From Acinetobacter sp. WCHA45 (GTDB lineage Bacteria; Pseudomonadota; Gammaproteobacteria; Pseudomonadales; Moraxellaceae): DNA of 64,000 nucleotides. The stretch's first letter is position 1; every line of letters starts with the position of its first letter. Positions 56,570 to 64,000 of the stretch are shown in pieces. The position numbers were made by a program, and so were the translations under genes. The notes under the pieces were generated by a model. It was not told the origin of the DNA, did not search any database, and saw only the letters and a program-made list of their open reading frames with translations. The stretch is taken from NCBI RefSeq assembly GCF_002165255.2, contig NZ_CP028561.1:1860001-1924000 (forward strand). The letters are read 5' to 3'.

Positions 56570-57910
56570 TTATCTTTGGAAGTGATAAACCGAGCCTAAA
56601 TTTAAAATCTTAGTGAGTTCATCTAGCGCAGTACGGCTCTCAATCAATAAACTTGGATCAGCCAAATCATCCTGCGTTAACTCATCACGATAATGCTGAT
56701 CCACCCACTGATTCAGTGTTTTGAACAAAGCATCATTCATGAACAAGTTTGGATTGACTGCATTCAACTCAGCTTTGTTTACAGCAACACGAAGTCTTAA
56801 ACATGCAGGTCCGCCGCCATTCCGCATACTTTCACGCAGATCAAATACTTTAATGTCGTCAATTGGTGTTCCCATTTGAATCATGTCATTTAAGTAACTC
56901 CAAACGGCTGAGTTCTGACGAGATTCTTCTGGTACAACAATGCTCATGCCACCATCAGCACGGGTTAAGATTTGACTATTGAATAAATAAGTTGAAACGG
57001 CATCTTCAACCTTCACTCGACTTTCAGGTACTTCAATCGAAATAAACTCTTGTTCAATTTCGGCCATCTTGTGACGAATTTCATCTAAGGCTGCAGCTTG
57101 ATTTAAAAATGCATGTTGGTGATGGAACAACACCTGTTGGTTACTCACGGCGATCACATCATTATGAAATACGCCTTGATCAATCACGTCAGGATTTTGC
57201 TGAATAAATACAGTACGATTTGCATCTAACCGATGTAAACGCGCAATCGCTTCACTCGCCTCACGTGTTTGACGTGCAGGGAATTTTTGTGGTGCAACCG
57301 TACCACCAAGTTGTTGTTGACCGTAAACAAAAACTTGCACACCAGCCTGATCATAAGCACCGCCTAGACGATTATGATTGGCTGCACCTTCATCGCCAAA
57401 TAAAGCAGCTTCTGGCAATGCTTCATGATGTGCGAAATATACATCATTCTTGAACATCGCTTGAAGAATACGAGTCGTTGTATGATGCTCAATTGATCGA
57501 TGAAACTTATTATTTAGGTTTGCAGCAGTAAAATGCATCCGCCCGTCAGCACTGTCAGCCGATGGTGATACCGTACACGAGTTCGCGGTCCACATTGATG
57601 AAGCTGAACTCAATGATGATAATAAAGCAGGCGCAGTACGCATGGCTTGAGCAATCACATCAATATCACTACCCGTAAAGCCTAAACGACGCAATGTTGG
57701 TACATGCGGACGCTCTTGTGGTGCAAACACGCCTTGTTTAAGCCCTAAGTCTGCAAGGGCTTTCATTTTCTTCAAGCCTTGTTTTGCCGCAAGCTTAGGA
57801 TTTGATGCATTATTACGGTTTTTAGTTGAAGCCACATTACCAAATGATAAGCCCGCATAATGATGCGTAGGACCAACTAAACCATCAAAATTGATTTCAT
57901 AACCAGACAT
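56570..57910 (-). CDS. astB: N-succinylarginine dihydrolase
   Basis: AstB hydrolyses succinylarginine to succinylornithine, CO2 and ammonia. The 446-residue protein begins [20 protein letters not shown]. It has the Asn-Ser-Cys motif [15 protein letters not shown] and ends with the catalytic Cys motif [15 protein letters not shown] 57910 is preferred because GGAG lies six bases before it; a further in-frame ATG four codons upstream overlaps that site. It follows astD by 32 bp in the operon. Confidence 0.97.
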   Translation of the reverse strand: MSGYEINFDGLVGPTHHYAGLSFGNVASTKNRNNASNPKLAAKQGLKKMKALADLGLKQGVFAPQERPHVPTLRRLGFTGSDIDVIAQAMRTAPALLSSLSSASSMWTANSCTVSPSADSADGRMHFTAANLNNKFHRSIEHHTTTRILQAMFKNDVYFAHHEALPEAALFGDEGAANHNRLGGAYDQAGVQVFVYGQQQLGGTVAPQKFPARQTREASEAIARLHRLDANRTVFIQQNPDVIDQGVFHNDVIAVSNQQVLFHHQHAFLNQAAALDEIRHKMAEIEQEFISIEVPESRVKVEDAVSTYLFNSQILTRADGGMSIVVPEESRQNSAVWSYLNDMIQMGTPIDDIKVFDLRESMRNGGGPACLRLRVAVNKAELNAVNPNLFMNDALFKTLNQWVDQHYRDELTQDDLADPSLLIESRTALDELTKILNLGSVYHFQR

Positions 57911-57942
57911 TTTATTCTCCATGTGTCCCGATGCGATCCGTC

Positions 57943-60455
<2,513 letters not shown>

Positions 60456-60477
60456 GGTTAGATGCTCACAACAAGAT

Positions 60478-61683
60478 TTAGAGGCGTGCTAAGGCACGAG
60501 CAAAACGATTTAAACCTTCGTCAATATCTTCCATTGGAATAATTAGTGAAGGGGTGAAACGTACGACATCAGTACCTGCAACCAATGCCAACAAGCCTTC
60601 TTCACCCGCTAAGGTCACGATATTTTTTGCTTTGCCTGCATATTCATCTTTCAGAACACAACCAATTAATAGACCTTGACCGCGGATTTCTTTGAATAAA
60701 CCATATTCAGCATTGATTTTATTCAAAGCATCGATGAAATATTGATGACGTTTTTTAACGCCGTCTAAAACTTCTGGTGTATTGATGAATTCAAACACCG
60801 CACCTGCCACTGCACAAGCCAATGGATTACCACCATAAGTCGTACCGTGATCACCCACCGCATACATATTGGCATAATGATCTGTAGTAATCATTGCGCC
60901 GATTGGGAAACCACCACCTAACGCCTTTGCCGTCGTTAAAATATCTGGGGTTACGCCAGTATTCATGTAGCCATAAAGTGAACCTGTACGGCCAACGCCT
61001 GTTTGTACTTCATCAAAAATCAGTACAGCGCCTTTTTCATCGCACAATGCACGTAAGCCTTTCAAAAATTCGATGTCAGCGGGTAACACACCACCTTCGC
61101 CTTGGATCGGTTCTACGATCACCGCACAGGTATTTTCAGTAATAATAGCTTTAGCAGCATCTAAATCATTAAATGCCGTATGCTCGATTCCACCCGGTAA
61201 AGGTGCAAAATCTTGAGAATATTTAGGTTGTCCACCTGCTGTTACGGTAAACAAAGTTCGACCGTGGAATGCATTTTTAAATGCAACAATATGATTTTTA
61301 TTTGGATTACCACTGAGTAAACCAACTTTACGTGCCAGTTTTAATGCTGCTTCGTTCGCTTCTGCACCAGAATTACAGAAAAATACTTTGTCAGCGAATG
61401 TACTTTCAACCAATTGTTTTGCAAGGCGTAATACTGGCTCGTTGGTATAACCATTACCAATATGCCAAAGTTTTTGAGCTTGTTCTGTTAAAGCATTTAC
61501 CGCAACTGGATGGGCATGACCTAAAGCATTAACCGCAATACCACCTGCAAAATCGATATATTCTTTATCGTTTTGATCCCAAATACGAGAACCTTCACCA
61601 CGAACCAAAATGAAATTTGCTGGAGCAAAAACAGGCACCATCCAATCATTAAAATTGCTACGTGTAATTGCGACTTCGCTCAT
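60478..61683 (-). CDS. astC: Succinylornithine/acetylornithine aminotransferase
   Basis: AstC transfers the delta-amino group of succinylornithine to 2-oxoglutarate. The 401-residue class III PLP aminotransferase has Lys253 (TTAK253ALGGG) and the [13 protein letters not shown] helix. Glu-Asp motif [13 protein letters not shown] is also present. The nearly identical argD works in biosynthesis, but the position at the head of the ast genes identifies astC. It follows glutamate dehydrogenase on the same strand after a hairpin. Confidence 0.95.
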   Translation of the reverse strand: MSEVAITRSNFNDWMVPVFAPANFILVRGEGSRIWDQNDKEYIDFAGGIAVNALGHAHPVAVNALTEQAQKLWHIGNGYTNEPVLRLAKQLVESTFADKVFFCNSGAEANEAALKLARKVGLLSGNPNKNHIVAFKNAFHGRTLFTVTAGGQPKYSQDFAPLPGGIEHTAFNDLDAAKAIITENTCAVIVEPIQGEGGVLPADIEFLKGLRALCDEKGAVLIFDEVQTGVGRTGSLYGYMNTGVTPDILTTAKALGGGFPIGAMITTDHYANMYAVGDHGTTYGGNPLACAVAGAVFEFINTPEVLDGVKKRHQYFIDALNKINAEYGLFKEIRGQGLLIGCVLKDEYAGKAKNIVTLAGEEGLLALVAGTDVVRFTPSLIIPMEDIDEGLNRFARALARL

Positions 61684-61714
61684 TTTATTTACTCACTTCC
61701 TGTTTTGATATGCA

Positions 61715-61738
61715 GGCTCATTGAATATTCAATGAGCC
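61715..61738. repeat. Perfect inverted repeat between gdhA and astC
   Basis: GGCTCATTGAA-TA-TTCAATGAGCC is a perfect 24-bp palindrome 24 bp after the glutamate dehydrogenase stop. It lacks a long T-run on the reverse strand, so it may be a weak terminator or an mRNA-stability hairpin between gdhA and the ast genes. Confidence 0.85.
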
Positions 61739-61762
61739 GTTTGCTTTAACTTTATGAATGGT

Positions 61763-63037
61763 TTATCCCGGGAAAATACCGCGTTCTTTACGGGCTTTGA
61801 GGATACGTTCACACGCTAAAATATAAGCTGCCGTACGCAAGCTACATTCCTTTTGCGCTGCGGTATTCCACACATCACTCATGGCTTGAATCATCAGCTT
61901 GTCGAGACGTTCATTAATTTCGTCTTCGCTCCAGAAATAACTCGCCATATCTTGAACCCATTCAAAATAACTGACGGTTACACCACCCGCATTACAAATT
62001 ACGTCAGGAACTACAGTAATGTTACGGCTAACGAATACATCATCTGCTTCTGGATAAGTTGGTCCGTTTGCACCTTCAAGTACAATTTTCGCTTTGAGTT
62101 TTTGTGCACGTTCAACCGTAATCTGACCTTCCAATGCTGCTGGAATCAGAATATCCATATCGACATCCCAGAACTCTTCATCCGAGATCACAGTCGCTTC
62201 AGCAAAACCTTTCACGCCACCCTGTTCAGCAACATGCTTTTGTAATGCTTTTACGTTAAAACCTTCAGCATTAAAAATTGTGCCTGTGTGATCTTGCACA
62301 GCAACAATTTTTGCACCTGCATGATTAAACAAATAAGCAGCTTCATTACCAACGTTACCAAAGCCTTGAACCGCAACTTTGCTGCCTTCGATAGGTAATT
62401 TGATACGCTCTGCAACTTGCATACCTGTAACAAATACGCCACGACCTGTTGCACGAACACGGCCGAGTGAACCACCTAAATGCACAGGTTTTCCAGTTAC
62501 AACACCTGTAACCGTGTGACCTTTAATACTTGAATAAGTATCCATCATCCAACCCATGATATTGGCATTAGTACCAACATCAGGTGCAGGAATATCAATT
62601 TGTGGGCCGATAATTGGGCTAATTTCACTGGTAAAACGACGAGTTAAACGCTCTAATTCACGTGTTGAAAGTTCTTTAGGGTTAACACGAATACCACCTT
62701 TTGCGCCGCCAAATGGGAGATTAAGCACCGCAGTTTTAATGGTCATCCATGCTGATAACGCCATGACTTCATTCAATTCAACATCTTGGTGATAACGAAT
62801 ACCACCTTTACCAGGACCACGAGAGAGATTGTGCTGTACGCGATAGCCTTCAAAATGACGAATTGTGCCGTCATCCATCACGATTGGCACATCAACAATT
62901 AGCGTACGTTTTGGTGTTTTCAGTGTGTTGATAAAGTTGCTGAGGTCGGCATCCAAATAAGGTGCTACACGATCTACTTGAGTGAGAAAGGTTTGCCAAG
63001 CACTACCATTTTGAGCCGCATATGATAAAGACATCAT
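61763..63037 (-). CDS. gdhA: Glutamate dehydrogenase
   Basis: This enzyme converts glutamate to 2-oxoglutarate and ammonia, completing arginine use. The 424-residue protein has [15 protein letters not shown] and [14 protein letters not shown], the glutamate site with catalytic lysines. The Rossmann motif [13 protein letters not shown] suits NAD. Paired ATGs (63037 and 63034) both lie near an AAGGAA ribosome-binding site. It is divergent from an AsnC/Lrp gene that likely regulates it, with a palindrome between them. Confidence 0.95.
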   Translation of the reverse strand: MMSLSYAAQNGSAWQTFLTQVDRVAPYLDADLSNFINTLKTPKRTLIVDVPIVMDDGTIRHFEGYRVQHNLSRGPGKGGIRYHQDVELNEVMALSAWMTIKTAVLNLPFGGAKGGIRVNPKELSTRELERLTRRFTSEISPIIGPQIDIPAPDVGTNANIMGWMMDTYSSIKGHTVTGVVTGKPVHLGGSLGRVRATGRGVFVTGMQVAERIKLPIEGSKVAVQGFGNVGNEAAYLFNHAGAKIVAVQDHTGTIFNAEGFNVKALQKHVAEQGGVKGFAEATVISDEEFWDVDMDILIPAALEGQITVERAQKLKAKIVLEGANGPTYPEADDVFVSRNITVVPDVICNAGGVTVSYFEWVQDMASYFWSEDEINERLDKLMIQAMSDVWNTAAQKECSLRTAAYILACERILKARKERGIFPG

Positions 63038-63183
63038 CTTTTCCTTAATTAATTAATTGTCCCTGTTATCTACAGATTCCCTTACTGCAAAGGTTTCCGC
63101 TCACCCCATCGTTCCGTGTCAACATAGATCTCTTGATTCATTCGAAAAAAATGTTTGGGGCTTCGTATATTGATTATTATTAA

Positions 63184-63198
63184 GAATCAAATTGATTC
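63184..63198. promoter_or_regulatory. Candidate AsnC/Lrp operator palindrome
   Basis: GAATCAA-A-TTGATTC is a perfect 15-bp palindrome in the 226-bp region between gdhA and the divergent AsnC/Lrp gene. Lrp-family sites are commonly about 15 bp and palindromic. A partial copy (TTGATTCATTCGAA) lies at about 63133. Confidence 0.55.
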
Positions 63199-63263
63199 AC
63201 AAAATTCTTTACAATGATTAAAATGAATTAATTTTTATCAATTTGCTAATAGTAAGTATCAAA

Positions 63264-63686
63264 ATGAACAATATTGATCATATTATCTTAGGTTTACTCA
63301 AAGATAATGCTCGGATCTCAATTACAGATCTGGCTGCAAAAACACGAGTCTCTAGAGCGACTGTGCAAAAACGAATTGAATACATGGAATCGACGGGTAT
63401 CATCACGGGATATACTGTACGCTTTCGCCCTAATGTGGAGAAAAATATTATTCGGGCGTGGATGAATATCATGGTGGAGGGAACCAAAGCGCAAGCGGTT
63501 ATTCGTGAATTACGCCTAGAATCAGCCGTTGAACGCCTGCATACTACAAACGGGAAATGGGATATTTTGGTTGAATTACAGTCCGACAGTTTAGAAAATT
63601 TTGACAAGGCACTCGAACGAATTCGAAATATTTCAGGTATTTATAATAGTGAAACAAGTATTTTACTTTCTACATATAAAACATAA
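63264..63686 (+). CDS. AsnC/Lrp-family transcriptional regulator
   Basis: The 140-residue regulator has an N-terminal helix-turn-helix (ISITDLAAKTRVSRATVQKR, about 20-40). The C-terminal RAM ligand domain has the strand-helix pattern AWMNIMVEGTKAQAV...GKWDILVELQSDSLE. Lrp-family members sense amino acids. Divergence from glutamate dehydrogenase and ast genes suggests control of arginine/glutamate catabolism. ATG 63264 is chosen over an upstream TTG at 63243. Confidence 0.92.
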   Translation: MNNIDHIILGLLKDNARISITDLAAKTRVSRATVQKRIEYMESTGIITGYTVRFRPNVEKNIIRAWMNIMVEGTKAQAVIRELRLESAVERLHTTNGKWDILVELQSDSLENFDKALERIRNISGIYNSETSILLSTYKT

Positions 63687-63721
63687 TGATAGATGATAAT
63701 TCAACTTGAAATGAATTAACT

Positions 63722-63752
63722 AGGATGCTCACACAAATTAAATGAGCATCCT
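63722..63752. terminator. Hairpin between the AsnC/Lrp gene and the SDR gene
   Basis: A 10-bp perfect stem (AGGATGCTCA / TGAGCATCCT) with an 11-nt loop lies between the convergent AsnC/Lrp and SDR genes. T-runs are weak, so it may be a bidirectional terminator of moderate strength. Confidence 0.65.
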
Positions 63753-63768
63753 TAGGTTGAAGAATATT

Positions 63769-64000
63769 TTAACTTTTTTTCGAAGTTTTTTTGGTTAAAA
63801 AATCCAATGCTTGAGAATAATGAGTTGGTGTAATCCGCTGAATCAAATCTAAAATTTTGGCATCATTGCCAATCAATATTCGAGCTTTGTCCTGTTTGAC
63901 CGCCTCTAAAATGATTTTTGCAGCTTCTTCAGGTGGGGTTTTCAAAACTTTATTAAATGATCGACTAGCCTTTGCAGGGTTCATACCCAAAGAACGAATA
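63769..64000 (-). CDS. Short-chain dehydrogenase/reductase, C-terminal part
   Basis: Only the last 77 codons are in the window and the gene continues past the right edge. The end resembles the C-terminus of SDR-family oxidoreductases: TPPEEAAKIILEAVKQDK, then ARILIGNDAKILDLIQRITP and a basic tail TKKTSKKS. The catalytic Tyr and Lys would be outside the window. Confidence in the SDR call rests on this C-terminal pattern only. Confidence 0.6.
   Translation of the reverse strand, partial: IRSLGMNPAKASRSFNKVLKTPPEEAAKIILEAVKQDKARILIGNDAKILDLIQRITPTHYSQALDFLTKKTSKKS

Overview
The window looks like a chromosomal segment of an Acinetobacter-type gammaproteobacterium (Moraxellaceae). The DNA is AT-rich, and the proteins have Acinetobacter features: GyrA with an acidic insert in its C-terminal domain, a complete astCADBE arginine succinyltransferase operon next to glutamate dehydrogenase, and an IS903-group insertion sequence. 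The genus call is inferred from gene content and protein character; no database was searched. Nearly all of the window is core metabolism with a few accessory patches. I saw no prophage, no CRISPR array, and no rRNA or tRNA gene.

Layout. 1-5 kb: the start of a LolC/LolE-type lipoprotein-release permease, a PilZ-like protein, a DMT transporter, a UPF0178 protein, two unknown proteins and serC. 5.2-10.2 kb: a compact TolC / HlyD-adaptor / two ABC-2 permease operon with no ATPase gene, convergent with gyrA, which carries Ile at the quinolone-resistance position 81. 13.2-21.3 kb: a DinB-family gene broken by a stop codon, etfBA, xerC overlapping an HD-domain gene, a LysE exporter, and an lptM-lysA-dapF-hydrolase operon that keeps part of the enterobacterial lptM-dapF-xerC neighbourhood. 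21.5-30 kb: a CycA-like permease, an alanine/sodium symporter, radA, a Tim44-like protein, an intergenic stretch with a nine-copy 8-bp tandem repeat and several terminators, and a PiT phosphate transporter behind a Pho-box-like site. 30-36.6 kb: metH, an IS903-group insertion sequence without target duplication abutting a small membrane-protein gene, and a universal stress protein.

36.6-42.3 kb holds a three-gene operon (alanine-racemase-fold PLP enzyme, sugar-lactone-oxidase-type flavoprotein, neutral-ceramidase-family hydrolase without a signal peptide) divergent from an AraC regulator. 42.4-49 kb: a chromate transporter, modABC with a short ModC, an iron-sulfur cryptochrome/photolyase with a tiny DUF2256 zinc protein, and a lipocalin. 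49.2-53.8 kb: an ethanol/aldehyde oxidation module, with an iron alcohol dehydrogenase and an aldehyde dehydrogenase flanking a GAF plus winged-helix regulator. 54-63.7 kb: arginine catabolism, with a basic-amino-acid-type permease, astE, astB, astD, astA, astC, glutamate dehydrogenase and a divergent AsnC/Lrp regulator whose promoter region has a perfect 15-bp palindrome. The window ends in a partial SDR gene.

How the genes work together. The 54-63 kb block imports arginine, converts it to glutamate through the succinyl pathway and feeds glutamate to 2-oxoglutarate. The adh-regulator-ald block oxidises alcohol to acid. lysA and dapF supply lysine and cell-wall diaminopimelate. The most unusual candidates are the ATPase-less tripartite exporter, the cytoplasmic ceramidase-family operon, the twin ATATGACA-N6-TGTCATAT palindromes between pit and metH, and the 8-bp tandem repeat.
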